Assembly (NCBI RefSeq): GCF_013375555.1
Contig: NZ_JABXWB010000001.1
Coordinates: forward strand, 2,294,001-2,358,000
Direction: 5' to 3'
From: Sphingobium sp. EM0848
Lineage (GTDB): Bacteria > Pseudomonadota > Alphaproteobacteria > Sphingomonadales > Sphingomonadaceae
DNA length: 64,000 nt
Of this stretch, positions 1 to 8,372 are shown piece by piece; within the stretch, counting starts at the first letter, position 1; each line of letters starts with the position of its first letter. Below the pieces are notes generated by a model, which saw only the letters and a program-made list of their open reading frames with translations, ran no database searches and was not told where the DNA came from. A program made the translations under genes and the position numbers.

Positions 1-1
1 C

Positions 2-727
2 AGCCGCGACGCGGCGCTGGGCACGCTGTCGTCCAATCTCAATATCGACATCAGCTTCGGCACGCACGATCAGGCCAGCGTCACGCTGAACGGCCAGTCG
101 CTGGTCCAGGGCAGCACCGCCACCACGCTGGCCGTCACGGCCAACAGCGACGGCACGCTGGCGCTCGCCACCAGCGGCGGCACGGCGCTGGCCGCGCCCA
201 CCAACGGCGCGCTGGGCGGCCTGTTCTCCGCCGCCGACACGGTGTCGCAGCGCCGCACCAGCCTCGACACGCTGGCGCAACAGTTCGTGACCGACATGAA
301 CAACTGGCATGCGCAGGGCGTGACGGACAGCGGCACCAATGGCGCGCCGCTGCTATCGGGCACCACCGCCGCCTCCGTGACCGCACTGATCACCGATCCC
401 AAGCAACTTGCCACCAAATCGTCGGACGGCACGGCCAACGGCAATCTGCTGACGGTATCGACCACCCTGCGCGGCAATGGCAGCGTCGAACAGGGCTGGA
501 CCTCGCTGATCGCCAACAACGCCAATCTGCTGTCCGCCACCAAGGCGGAGCAGACCACGGCGCAGAGCCGCAGCGATCAGGCCGTCGCCGCCCGCGAGGC
601 GGTGAGCGGCGTCGACCTCGACATGGAGGCAGCCGATCTGCTCCGCGTCCAGCAGGCCTATTCGGGCTGCGCGAAGATTCTTCAGGTCGCGAAGGAAACC
701 GTCGACGCTATCCTCCAGATCATGTGA
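2..727 (+). CDS. flgK: Flagellar hook-associated protein FlgK, C-terminal part
   Basis: The reading frame is open from the window edge, so only the last 241 codons are present. FlgK joins the flagellar hook to the filament. The tail SGVDLDMEAADLLRVQQAYS followed by a helix ending in AILQIM is the conserved C-terminal D0 helix of hook-filament junction proteins, which packs against the N-terminal helix in the assembled axial structure. flgL follows 18 bp downstream with its own ribosome binding site, the usual flgK-flgL order. The N-terminal D0 domain lies outside the window. An ATG at 242 is internal and not a start. Confidence 0.9.
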   Translation, partial: SRDAALGTLSSNLNIDISFGTHDQASVTLNGQSLVQGSTATTLAVTANSDGTLALATSGGTALAAPTNGALGGLFSAADTVSQRRTSLDTLAQQFVTDMNNWHAQGVTDSGTNGAPLLSGTTAASVTALITDPKQLATKSSDGTANGNLLTVSTTLRGNGSVEQGWTSLIANNANLLSATKAEQTTAQSRSDQAVAAREAVSGVDLDMEAADLLRVQQAYSGCAKILQVAKETVDAILQIM

Positions 728-745
728 ACGGAAAAGGACTGAACC

Positions 746-1591
746 ATGGTAGGCATCACCAATAAGGTCCTTCTGGCCGAAATCCGCCGCCAGCAGCAGC
801 TTTCGCAGGATATCGTCAACGGCCAGACCGCGATCTCCACCGGCAAGACGCTGACCAAGCCGTCGGACAATGCCCTCGCCTGGGTGCAGGTGTCGGACAT
901 CGGCCGCGCGCAGGCGCAGCAGGCCGCCTGGCAGTCCAATGTCAGCACCGGCACGACCCGCGCCACCACGGCCGAAGCCAATCTGGACGAGATGAACAAC
1001 CTGCTGACCCGCGCGCAGGAACTGATGACCTCCGCCCGCAACGGGGCGATGAACGATACCGGCAAGGCCGCCATCGTCGAGGAAATGAAGACGATCCGTT
1101 CGACCATCAGTTCGCTGCTGAACCAGAAGGACTATAATGGCGTGCCCGTCTTCGACGATGGGCAAAGCGTGCTGGTGCCGGTCAGCCGTGGCCTCAACCT
1201 TGCCGTGGTCGGCACGAAACAGGACATATCCGAAGGCATTGATGTCAACGGCACGCCGATGTCGCTGGACGATATTCTCGGCCAGAGCATCACCGCGCTG
1301 CAAAGCGGCACGGACACCGATGTCGCCGCCGGCCTCGACGCGATCAAGGCGGGCCAGCAGCATGTCGTTCTGGAACAGACCAAGCAGGGCGTCCGCGGCG
1401 ACCGGCTCGACACCATCGGCACGCGCCTCACCAATGTCGATCTGGACCTGACGGAACGGCGGCAGAATCTGGAATCGACCGACCTGAGCACGGTCATCTC
1501 CACCGTATCGGCCAAGCTGACCCAGTTGAACGCGGCACAGTCCGCCTTTGCCCGGATCAATCAGCAGACGCTGTTCGATCTGATCAAATAA
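746..1591 (+). CDS. flgL: Flagellar hook-associated protein FlgL (flagellin family)
   Basis: A 281-residue protein of the flagellin/FlgL family, the second hook-filament junction protein. The N-terminal coiled region (about residues 1-110) carries the flagellin-type pattern STGKTLTKPSDNALAW, and the C-terminal helix (about 215-281) ends QSAFARINQQTLFDLIK, matching D0/D1 helices at both ends. The start is preceded by AAAGGA seven bases upstream. It follows flgK directly, which favours FlgL over a flagellin filament subunit; the lack of a large variable central domain agrees with this. Confidence 0.88.
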   Translation: MVGITNKVLLAEIRRQQQLSQDIVNGQTAISTGKTLTKPSDNALAWVQVSDIGRAQAQQAAWQSNVSTGTTRATTAEANLDEMNNLLTRAQELMTSARNGAMNDTGKAAIVEEMKTIRSTISSLLNQKDYNGVPVFDDGQSVLVPVSRGLNLAVVGTKQDISEGIDVNGTPMSLDDILGQSITALQSGTDTDVAAGLDAIKAGQQHVVLEQTKQGVRGDRLDTIGTRLTNVDLDLTERRQNLESTDLSTVISTVSAKLTQLNAAQSAFARINQQTLFDLIK

Positions 1592-1652
1592 GCCGGGCGC
1601 CGCGTGGTTTAACCGGCCCATATCCTGTTCCTGCGCGCTCAGGGCCGGGGGT

Positions 1653-1668
1653 GCGCCTGTGCAGGCGC
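1653..1668. other. Short GC-rich hairpin after flgL
   Basis: A perfect 7-bp stem (GCGCCTG, TG loop, CAGGCGC) lies about 60 bp after the flgL stop. There is no T-run, so it could be a weak or factor-assisted terminator or simply a stable 3' end structure. Confidence 0.3.
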
Positions 1669-1713
1669 GCAGCACGCGGCTTTACGGATCAACCATCTGA
1701 AATCGCACCTTTT

Positions 1714-1748
1714 CCGGTCGAAAATGCAGTTACTGAATTTTCGACCGG
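1714..1748. promoter_or_regulatory. 11-bp perfect inverted repeat between flgL and motA
   Basis: The arms CCGGTCGAAAA (1714-1724) and TTTTCGACCGG (1738-1748) are perfectly complementary around a 13-base loop, about 110 bp before the motA start. Because the A/T tracts are within the stem, it reads as a terminator-like structure for the flg transcript in either direction, or as a regulator site at the motA promoter. The sequence does not decide between these. Confidence 0.45.
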
Positions 1749-1856
1749 CGGCCTAAACCACATCCTAACCAAGCCGTATTAACCAACCGGAAGCGTCGTT
1801 CATGCGACGTTCGGAATCGAGACGGCGCCTTCGGGCAGATTTTTTCGGGGATAGTC

Positions 1857-2720
1857 ATGTTCGCAATCATCGGCCTGGTCGTGCTGCTCGCCATGGTGTT
1901 CGGCGGCTTCATCTTTACAGGCGGCGACATTGGCCCCGTGCTCGAAGCCCTGCCGCATGAAATGATCATCATCGGCGGCGCCGCCATCGGCGCCCTCATC
2001 ATCGGCAATAGCGGCGCGGACCTGAAGGCGCTGGGCGGCGGCCTGGGCAAGGTGTTCAAGGGGCCGAAATACAAGAAGCAGGATTTTCTCGACTGCATCT
2101 TCCTCGTCTCGCGCCTGATGAAGACGCTGCGAGTCGAAGGCCCGGTGGCGCTGGAACCGCATATCGAGGACCCGGCCAGTTCGACCATCTTCTCCGAATA
2201 TCCCCGCCTGATGGGCGACAAGACACTGATCCACCTGATCAGCGACACGCTGCGGCTGGTGGTCGTCTCCTCCGGCACACTCGATCCGCATGCGGTCGAG
2301 GAGGTCATGGATAACGCGCTCAAGACGCACCATCACGAAGCGCTGCGTCCAGCCGACAATCTTCAGGGCCTTGCCGACGCGCTGCCGGCTCTGGGTATCG
2401 TCGCGGCGGTGCTGGGCGTGGTCAAGACCATGGGGTCGATCGACCAGCCCCCGGCGATTCTGGGCGGCATGATCGGTTCGGCGCTGGTCGGCACCTTCCT
2501 TGGCGTGTTGCTCGCCTATGGCATGGTCAACCCCTTCGCCAATCGCTGCCGCGCGGTGATCGAGGCCGACGGCTCCATGTATCATGTCGTCAAGCAGATC
2601 ATCGTCGCCTCGCTGCACGGCCATCCGCAGCCGCTGGTGATCGAGGCGGCGCGCTCCAGCCTCACCCATGCGAACCAGCCGGCCTTCGCCGAAGTGTTCG
2701 ACGGCATGCGGGGCAAATAA
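1857..2720 (+). CDS. motA: Flagellar motor stator protein MotA
   Basis: A 287-residue MotA, the proton-channel stator subunit that couples ion flow to torque on the rotor. Four hydrophobic stretches fit the MotA topology: about residues 2-20, 34-50, 175-190 and 202-224, with the long cytoplasmic domain between the second and third. The third contains the proline-rich ALPALGIVAAVLGVVKTMG motif characteristic of MotA. The ATG is preceded by GGGGA at a five-base spacing. motB starts three bases after the stop, so the two are co-transcribed and assemble as a MotA5B2 stator in the inner membrane. Confidence 0.95.
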   Translation: MFAIIGLVVLLAMVFGGFIFTGGDIGPVLEALPHEMIIIGGAAIGALIIGNSGADLKALGGGLGKVFKGPKYKKQDFLDCIFLVSRLMKTLRVEGPVALEPHIEDPASSTIFSEYPRLMGDKTLIHLISDTLRLVVVSSGTLDPHAVEEVMDNALKTHHHEALRPADNLQGLADALPALGIVAAVLGVVKTMGSIDQPPAILGGMIGSALVGTFLGVLLAYGMVNPFANRCRAVIEADGSMYHVVKQIIVASLHGHPQPLVIEAARSSLTHANQPAFAEVFDGMRGK

Positions 2721-2723
2721 GCC

Positions 2724-3776
2724 ATGGCCGAGAAGAAGCGCGGCGCGAACGAGCCCGAACCCAGGCCGATCATCGTCAAGAAGATCATCGTCGAGGGCCA
2801 TGGCGGCCATCATGGCGGCGCGTGGAAGGTCGCCTATGCCGACTTCGTGACGGCGATGATGGCCTTCTTCCTGCTGATGTGGCTGCTGGGCGCGACCACG
2901 GAAAAGCAGCGCAAGGGGCTGGCGGACTATTTCACGCCGACACTGGTGCAGATGAAGGAAAATTCTGCCGGATCCAACGGATTGTTCGGCGGCGACAGCC
3001 TGATGGGCAAGGAAAATTACCCGACCACCGGCGGTCAGGGCAATCTGGCCATCACCATCCCGCGCGACGCGTCCGGAACCAAGGATCAGGGCGGCAAGGC
3101 GACCCGCGCCGCCGACCGCGCCAAGTTCGAAACGATCAAGAAGGAGCTGGAAGCCCGCATGGCCAAGCGGCAGGGCATGGCCAAGCTGCGCAAGAACATC
3201 CGCTTCACCGAAACCCGCGAAGGGCTGCGCATCGACCTGATCGACGAGGCCGACTTCGCGATGTTCGCGATGGGCACTGACCGTCTGCTGCCGCAGGCTC
3301 AGCAATTGGTGAATGAGGTCGCGCAGACCATCAAGACCATGCCCAACCCGCTGATCGTGCGCGGTCATACCGACGGCCTGCCCTACAGCTCCGGCCAGAC
3401 GATGAACAACTGGATGCTCTCCTCCGCCCGTGCGGAAGCGACCCGCAAGGCCCTGGCCGGCAACGGCATCGGCAATGACCGCTTCGACCGGATCGAAGGC
3501 GTCGCCGACCGCGAACCTTTCGCCAAGGACGATGTCTACGACCCGCGCAACCGGCGCATGTCGATCATTCTGGGCTGGACCCACAGCACCGACGACGCGC
3601 CCGACGAACAGTTCGATGCCGAGACCAGAGCCGCGATCAAGGAACGCGACAATCCCGAACATCTGGCCCGGACCGAAGCGCAAAAGCTGGACATGGGCGG
3701 CACCGCCCTGCCCGCCGGGGCCACGCTGATCAACCCGACGGCAAAGGGCACGTCCAACAAGCCCGGCAAGCACTGA
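2724..3776 (+). CDS. motB: Flagellar motor stator protein MotB
   Basis: A 350-residue MotB. A short cytoplasmic N-terminus precedes one membrane helix (about residues 37-56, YADFVTAMMAFFLLMWLL) carrying the proton-accepting aspartate at residue 40. The periplasmic C-terminal half is an OmpA-like peptidoglycan-binding domain with VRGHTDG, the SSARAEATRKAL helix and NRRMSIIL. It continues roughly 70 residues past the OmpA domain in a Pro/Ala/Thr-rich tail, longer than in short MotB proteins. It is tightly linked to motA. Confidence 0.95.
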   Translation: MAEKKRGANEPEPRPIIVKKIIVEGHGGHHGGAWKVAYADFVTAMMAFFLLMWLLGATTEKQRKGLADYFTPTLVQMKENSAGSNGLFGGDSLMGKENYPTTGGQGNLAITIPRDASGTKDQGGKATRAADRAKFETIKKELEARMAKRQGMAKLRKNIRFTETREGLRIDLIDEADFAMFAMGTDRLLPQAQQLVNEVAQTIKTMPNPLIVRGHTDGLPYSSGQTMNNWMLSSARAEATRKALAGNGIGNDRFDRIEGVADREPFAKDDVYDPRNRRMSIILGWTHSTDDAPDEQFDAETRAAIKERDNPEHLARTEAQKLDMGGTALPAGATLINPTAKGTSNKPGKH

Positions 3777-3797
3777 GAAAGCGGAATTTCCGGTCCG

Positions 3798-3833
3798 GGT
3801 GGAAGGCTCCCACCCCGGCGATAGCTGGGGTGG
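3798..3833. terminator. Bidirectional terminator between motB and lptA
   Basis: The arms CCACCCC (3810-3816) and GGGGTGG (3827-3833) form a perfect stem between the convergent stops of motB and lptA, followed by TCCCTTT on the plus strand. GGGTGG at 3798-3803 can pair with the same CCCACCC segment, so two mutually exclusive hairpins are possible. Confidence 0.55.
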
Positions 3834-3851
3834 TCCCTTTACTGGACCCGA

Positions 3852-4415
3852 TCAGTTTTTCCGCTGCGGCACCGTAAAGGTTCCCGATACGCGGCCGCCG
3901 GCACCACTGGTCACGCCCGAAGTGCCACCACCCGCAGCCCGCCCGTCCACGGTCGAGCGTCCGCTGGTCAGATCAATCACCAGCCGCCCCCCGGTCAGCC
4001 GGTTCGTACCCTGCGTCAGCGACACATTGCCCAGCATGGTGATCAGCTTGCTGTTGAGATCATAGATGGCGACATTGCCCTTCGCCGTCTCATCCGCCTT
4101 GGTGACGACGACATTGCCGGAGGCATCGATCCGGTCGACCTGCACGCCGTTCGTCCCGGTCGCGCCATTGGGCTGATTCCGATAGGCCACCGTCATCCGC
4201 GCCGCATTCAGCGTCATGCCCGCCTGCGTCACCACGACATTGCCGGACACGATCACGCGGTCGGCGCGGTCCTGCACCTCGATCCGGTCGGCAGTAAAAT
4301 TGACCGGCGCATTGCTGTCATGATTTTTCAGCACCTGTGCATCGGCCCCGGCATAGACCAGGCCAGCCGCGCCAAGAGCGCCCAAAGACAGCAGGATAAG
4401 GGGCTTTTTCATCAC
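3852..4415 (-). CDS. lptA: Lipopolysaccharide transport periplasmic protein LptA
   Basis: A 187-residue OstA/LptA-family protein that forms the periplasmic bridge carrying lipopolysaccharide from LptC to LptD. A signal peptide (about residues 1-27, MMKKPLILLSLGALGAAGLV) precedes repeated beta-jellyroll strands such as FTADRIEVQDRADRVIVSGN and ITMLGNVSLTQGTNRLTGGR, the typical LptA repeat. The last 30 residues are Gly/Ser/Thr-rich and look disordered. The start overlaps the lptC stop by four bases, indicating translational coupling. No lptB is present in the window. Confidence 0.88.
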   Translation of the reverse strand: MMKKPLILLSLGALGAAGLVYAGADAQVLKNHDSNAPVNFTADRIEVQDRADRVIVSGNVVVTQAGMTLNAARMTVAYRNQPNGATGTNGVQVDRIDASGNVVVTKADETAKGNVAIYDLNSKLITMLGNVSLTQGTNRLTGGRLVIDLTSGRSTVDGRAAGGGTSGVTSGAGGRVSGTFTVPQRKN

Positions 4416-5059
4416 TTCCGCCCTTTGAGGCCATTTTGTTCGATACGCAAGCTTGCTCGACCGTTCAGCGTCACCGTCCGCGCACCCAGATCAGCCTCCA
4501 GATGGTCGCCGCTGAAGGTGCCGATGGGAATGCGCCCATCCACCCGCCCGGCGCTCTGCATCCGCCGCGATTTGAGGTCGACGCCGACATCCCGCGTGGT
4601 CAACCGATAGCCGCCCTCCGACTGGTACTGAACCGGCCCGTCAATCGCGACCCGCTCCGTATCCATATCGTAGCGCCCACGCTGCGCCCGCAGCAGCGCC
4701 TGACCGTCCGACAGCAATATCCGCGCCGACATGTCGTTCAGATCGACAATCGGCTCCCGCGAACTCTTCTGCACGGCGGAACCCGCCCGCAGCGAGAAGG
4801 GCTGCCCCTTGCTGTCCTCGCCGCGATAGAGCGCCTCGGTCACGCGCATCCGCTCCTTCGCGACCTCGACCTTGTTCTTGTCGAGTACGAAGCTGACTTT
4901 GTCCCCGCCAGTAAAGGGCGCCGTCGCCAGCAACGCCGCCAGCACACCCACCGCCACCGGCAGCCAGTTCTTGAGCAGCCCGACCAGCCGGTCATGGCTC
5001 CCCCCCGGCCTCGCCCAATGGCGGCGCACATCGCGTTGCTGATCGGCCTGAATCGACAC
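4412..5059 (-). CDS. lptC: LPS export ABC transporter periplasmic protein LptC
   Basis: A 215-residue LptC/YrbK-family protein with a single N-terminal membrane helix (about residues 31-49, LPVAVGVLAALLATAPF) and a periplasmic jellyroll. It is the inner-membrane component that receives lipopolysaccharide from LptB2FG and passes it to LptA. It sits 7 bp after the RNase D-like gene and overlaps lptA by four bases, so the three probably form one minus-strand operon. The rnd-lptC-lptA order is common in alphaproteobacteria. Confidence 0.85.
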   Translation of the reverse strand: MSIQADQQRDVRRHWARPGGSHDRLVGLLKNWLPVAVGVLAALLATAPFTGGDKVSFVLDKNKVEVAKERMRVTEALYRGEDSKGQPFSLRAGSAVQKSSREPIVDLNDMSARILLSDGQALLRAQRGRYDMDTERVAIDGPVQYQSEGGYRLTTRDVGVDLKSRRMQSAGRVDGRIPIGTFSGDHLEADLGARTVTLNGRASLRIEQNGLKGRK

Positions 5060-5066
5060 CTGAACC

Positions 5067-5684
5067 TCACATATGCGCGAAGATGTCGATCTCCGGCCAG
5101 CCCGCCAGGTCCAGTTCGGCGCGATGCGGCAGGAAATCGAAACAGGCCTGCGCCAGCTCCATCCGCCCTTCGCGAATCAGCCGCTTGTCCAACTCGGCCT
5201 TGAGCTGGTGCAGATAGCGCACGTCCGACGCGGCATAATCCTTCTGCGCGTCCGACAATATCGGGCCGCCCCAGTCGCTCGACTGCTGCTGCTTGCTGAG
5301 TTCCTGCCCCAGCAGTTCGCGCACCAGTTCCTTCAGCCCATGGCGGTCCGTATAGGTCCGCACCAGCCGCGAGGCGATCTTGGTGCAATAGACCGGCGCG
5401 GCGACCACGCCCAGATAATGTTTGAGCGCGGCGATATCGAACCGCCCGAAATGATAGAGCTTCAGCCGCTCCGGATCGGCCAGCACCGCCTTCAGATTGG
5501 GCGCGGCATAATCACTGCCGGGGTTGAAGCGCACCAGATGCTCGTCCCCCTTTCCGTCGCTGATCTGCACGACGCAGAGGCGATCGCGAGGGGTGATCAA
5601 CCCCATGGTTTCGGTGTCGACGGCAATCGGCCCGGGGGCAAGGACGCCTTCGGGCAAATCCTCTTCATGGAAATAAACGGTCAT
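5067..5684 (-). CDS. Ribonuclease D-like 3'-5' exoribonuclease, NrnC type
   Basis: A 205-residue DEDDy exonuclease. Catalytic signatures are AVDTETMGL (Asp and Glu of motif I), FGRFDIAAL (motif II Asp) and YAASDVRYLHQL (motif III Tyr and Asp). Classical RNase D is about 370 residues with C-terminal HRDC domains; here only the nuclease domain exists, which matches alphaproteobacterial NrnC, a degrader of very short RNAs (family knowledge). NrnC substitutes for oligoribonuclease in species without orn. It lies immediately upstream of lptC on the same strand. Confidence 0.85.
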   Translation of the reverse strand: MTVYFHEEDLPEGVLAPGPIAVDTETMGLITPRDRLCVVQISDGKGDEHLVRFNPGSDYAAPNLKAVLADPERLKLYHFGRFDIAALKHYLGVVAAPVYCTKIASRLVRTYTDRHGLKELVRELLGQELSKQQQSSDWGGPILSDAQKDYAASDVRYLHQLKAELDKRLIREGRMELAQACFDFLPHRAELDLAGWPEIDIFAHM

Positions 5685-5942
5685 GCTTCCCCTCTATGGC
5701 GAATCCGTCCACGCCGCAATCACTCGCTGCATCACCCTTCACCTTGCCCGAAAATGCCCTTGAAAGCGCCATATTCACAGCTTTTGCTCCGGATTTACGC
5801 CAATATGTAAAATCATTCGCGCTGCTCTGAAAAGCTGATATAGTGAGTCCCAAACCGCAGCTTTGCGGTGGATTCTGCATGTCATTCGCCCGACATGTTT
5901 GTCCGGTTCAGTCTGGGGCGAAGCGAAAGTGACCAACAGGGC

Positions 5943-6743
5943 ATGAGTTTTGATAGAGGTCGCCGCGGCGGGCGCGGCAAGGACAAGCGCGACGGTTTCG
6001 GCGACGACAATTTCTATGGCGGTGATCGCGGCGGTTTCGGCGGTGGTTTCGATCGTGGCGGCTTCGGTGGTGACCGCGGCGGCTTTGGAGGTGGCGATCG
6101 CTTCGGCGGCGGCGGCGGTGGTGGCGGCGGCTTCGGCGGCGGTCGCAGCGGCGGTGGCTTCGGCGGCGGCGGCGGTGGTTTCGGCGGCGGTGGTCGCGGT
6201 ATGCCTGCCCAGGTCGTGGGTGAAGGCACCGGCGTCGTAAAGTTCTTCAACGGCCAGAAGGGTTTCGGCTTCATTGTCCGTGACGATGGCGGCGAAGACG
6301 TGTTCGTCCACATCAGCGCCGTCGAACAGGCGGGCCTGACCGGCCTTGCCGAAGGTCAGCAGCTCGGCTTCACGCTGGTGGATCGTGGCGGCAAAGTGTC
6401 GGCTACCGATCTCAAGATCGAAGGCGAACCGCTCCCCGTCACCGAACGCGCGCCCCGCGAACCGCGCGCCGGCGGCTTCGGCGATCGTCCGGGCGGCGAC
6501 CGCGGCCCGCAGCGCCAGCTCACCGGCGAACGCGCCAGCGGCACGGTCAAGTTCTTCAACGCGATGAAGGGCTTCGGCTTCATCCAGCGCGATGACGGCC
6601 AGCCCGACGCTTTCGTGCACATCAGCGCCGTCGAACGCGCCGGCATGAGCGCCCTCAATGAAGGCGACCGCCTTGACTTCGAACTCGAAGTTGACCGTCG
6701 CGGCAAGTACGCAGCGGTGAACCTTCAGTCGAAGGCCGACTAA
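5943..6743 (+). CDS. Cold-shock protein with glycine-rich tail and two CSD domains
   Basis: I start this at the ATG giving MSFDRGRRGGRG, 266 residues; an upstream in-frame ATG at 5868 would add 25 unrelated residues. Residues 1-87 are almost entirely Gly, Phe, Arg and Asp in FGGG and RGG-like repeats. Two cold-shock domains follow (about 95-165 and 196-266), each with the RNA-binding motifs KGFGFI and VFVHI or AFVHI. Double-CSD proteins are typical of alphaproteobacteria and bind single-stranded RNA as chaperones. The low-complexity tail resembles RGG/FG RNA-binding tails of condensate proteins; that role is inference. A strong terminator follows the stop. Confidence 0.85.
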   Translation: MSFDRGRRGGRGKDKRDGFGDDNFYGGDRGGFGGGFDRGGFGGDRGGFGGGDRFGGGGGGGGGFGGGRSGGGFGGGGGGFGGGGRGMPAQVVGEGTGVVKFFNGQKGFGFIVRDDGGEDVFVHISAVEQAGLTGLAEGQQLGFTLVDRGGKVSATDLKIEGEPLPVTERAPREPRAGGFGDRPGGDRGPQRQLTGERASGTVKFFNAMKGFGFIQRDDGQPDAFVHISAVERAGMSALNEGDRLDFELEVDRRGKYAAVNLQSKAD

Positions 6744-6776
6744 GAAAAGATCTGCCCGCTTTCGGGAGAGGATAAA

Positions 6777-6805
6777 GGGGTCGCCTGCCCGGCGGCCCCT
6801 TTTTT
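6777..6805 (+). terminator. Rho-independent terminator of the cold-shock gene
   Basis: A 9-bp stem (GGGGTCGCC with GGCGGCCCC, one G-U pair) with a five-base loop is followed directly by six T residues, 34 bp past the stop codon. Confidence 0.85.
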
Positions 6806-6831
6806 ATGCTCTGGACGGGCCATAGCCCCTC

Positions 6832-8229
6832 TCAAACCCGCCGAAACGGAAACGGCGCCACCGTCCGTTCATAACCATGCAGATCCAGCGCCCGCGTCAC
6901 CGGCGGCAGGGCGCGGTCCGGGCAGTTCCGCCGTTCACACAGATGGCAGGTCGGCCCGACTTCCACCGCGCTCCCTTTCTCCACGTCGATGCCGTCGGCA
7001 TGGACGATCCGGCCCGCATGCTTCGCCTCGCAGCCGAGCGCGATCACCGACCGGCCCCGCGCACCGCCGTCCCTCGGCAGGCCGATGGTAAGGCTCAGGA
7101 AGCGCCGCCCATCCAACCTCTCGATAAGCTGCGCGCCGACCGCATCCGGCTCCTGTCCCGCATGCGCATCCCAGCGCGGACAGGTACCGCCAAGCCGCGC
7201 AAAGGGCCACGCCTCCCCATCGAAACGTTTGGAGATGTTCCCCGCCCGATCGATCTTCACCATGAAGAAGGGCACGCCCCGCGCCCCCGTCCGGCCCAGG
7301 CTGGTCAACCGATGCCCCAGCTGCTCCATGGACACGCCGAACCGTGCGCGCAGCAGCAACAGGTCATGGCGACTCTGCTCCGCCGCCTTGGTGAAACGGT
7401 CATAGGGCATGATGAGCGCCGCTGCCGCATAGTTGGTGAGCGCGATACCGGCGAGCCGCCGGCTGTCCTCGTCCGGCGGCCCCGTCCGCGCAACCTGCGC
7501 CGCGATCCCGTCCGCCATCTCCTGCGCGCAAAGCTGATAGGCCAGCGCAAACAGCCGTCCCGACGAGGCCAGCCGCTCACTCAGCAACAGCCGCCGCCGG
7601 TGCATGTCATAATGGCGCAGCGTCCCGCCCAGCACGTCCTCCCGCACGATCTGCACACCCATGCCATGGCGTTCCTTGAGCCGCGCCCGGATGCCCGCCT
7701 GCAATGCGGAAGGATCGTCGCCCAATTCCGGCGACAACAGCTCTGCTGCCACATCCAGCTCGGCAAAATGATTGCCCGCCCGCGCCACCGCCTCGCGCAG
7801 CCAGTCCAGCGGCGCGTGCAGTGGCGCAGCGGCGCCCACCCCCACCTGCTCCGGCAAACGCCGCAAATCACTGAGCGCCCGGTAAAAGCGCCCGATCGCC
7901 TCGCTGACCCCCGGATAATTTTCCGCAACCTCCAGCACCTCGTCCCTGGCGATGCCGATGTCGCGCACCAGCCCATCGGACAGAATCTCACCCAGGGCCG
8001 TCGCCGCGCCCTCCTGCGTGCCGGCGACGAAATCGCGAATATCGATGTCATAGACATTGGCGAGCCGCAGCAGCATCTGCGCCGTCAAGGGCCGCTGATT
8101 GCGTTCCAGATGGTTCAGATAGCTGGGCGAAACCCCCAGTTCCTCCGCCATTCGTGTCTGGTTCAGGCCCAGTTCCCGCCGCAAGACCCGCAGCTTGAGG
8201 CCCAGATAGAGTTTCCGATCATCCGCCAT
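6832..8229 (-). CDS. XRE-family regulator with ImmA/IrrE (DUF955) and DUF2083-type domains
   Basis: A 465-residue regulator of the short-chain acyl-CoA regulator/RamB-like architecture. Residues about 10-65 are a helix-turn-helix (LGLNQTRMAEELGVSPSYLNHLERNQRPLT). The central part (about 155-290) resembles DUF955/ImmA, here without an obvious HExxH. The C-terminal region has a cysteine-containing segment (CHLCERRNCPDR) typical of the DUF2083-type end. Relatives control propionate or acetate metabolism, but no such pathway genes lie nearby. The start codon lies inside an 11-bp palindrome, pointing to autoregulation. A divergent 55-residue gene starts 144 bp away. Confidence 0.8.
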   Translation of the reverse strand: MADDRKLYLGLKLRVLRRELGLNQTRMAEELGVSPSYLNHLERNQRPLTAQMLLRLANVYDIDIRDFVAGTQEGAATALGEILSDGLVRDIGIARDEVLEVAENYPGVSEAIGRFYRALSDLRRLPEQVGVGAAAPLHAPLDWLREAVARAGNHFAELDVAAELLSPELGDDPSALQAGIRARLKERHGMGVQIVREDVLGGTLRHYDMHRRRLLLSERLASSGRLFALAYQLCAQEMADGIAAQVARTGPPDEDSRRLAGIALTNYAAAALIMPYDRFTKAAEQSRHDLLLLRARFGVSMEQLGHRLTSLGRTGARGVPFFMVKIDRAGNISKRFDGEAWPFARLGGTCPRWDAHAGQEPDAVGAQLIERLDGRRFLSLTIGLPRDGGARGRSVIALGCEAKHAGRIVHADGIDVEKGSAVEVGPTCHLCERRNCPDRALPPVTRALDLHGYERTVAPFPFRRV

Positions 8230-8259
8230 AATGTCATTATGTCAAATCATGACATTATG
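8227..8259. promoter_or_regulatory. Palindromic operator over the XRE regulator start
   Basis: CATAATGTCAT (8227-8237) and ATGACATTATG (8249-8259) are perfect inverted repeats. A nested pair, TGTCA at 8240-8244 and TGACA at 8250-8254, lies inside, so the TGTCA half-site occurs in several copies. The left arm contains the regulator's own start codon on the minus strand, and the right arm faces the divergent gene at 8373. Operator function is inferred from symmetry and position. Confidence 0.65.
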
Positions 8260-8372
8260 AACAAGTCATCCCATGACCCGCCCACATTAATCGCCCTACC
8301 CTCGTCCTGCCATTCATGGTTTGAAGGGGCATCCGGTCAACAAGGCCGCACAAGTCAAAGAAGGGAAAGACG

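Noticed and set aside
353..1675. Long minus-strand frame (440 codons) opposite flgK and flgL
   Set aside because: It overlaps two clear flagellar genes; the translation is Arg/Gly/Asp/His-rich antisense text typical of high-GC genes and has no family motif.
1800..3773. Minus-strand frame of 657 codons opposite motA and motB
   Set aside because: Complete antisense shadow of two well-supported genes; composition follows the complementary codons.
4436..5203. Plus-strand frame opposite lptC and the RNase D-like gene
   Set aside because: Antisense to two convincing genes and without family features.
6040..6200. Repetitive GGC-rich DNA considered as a satellite repeat
   Set aside because: It is coding for the glycine-rich tail and is explained by the protein sequence.
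6014..6313. Proline-repeat frame opposite the cold-shock gene
   Set aside because: The PPKPPPP pattern is the complement of glycine codons in the glycine-rich tail.
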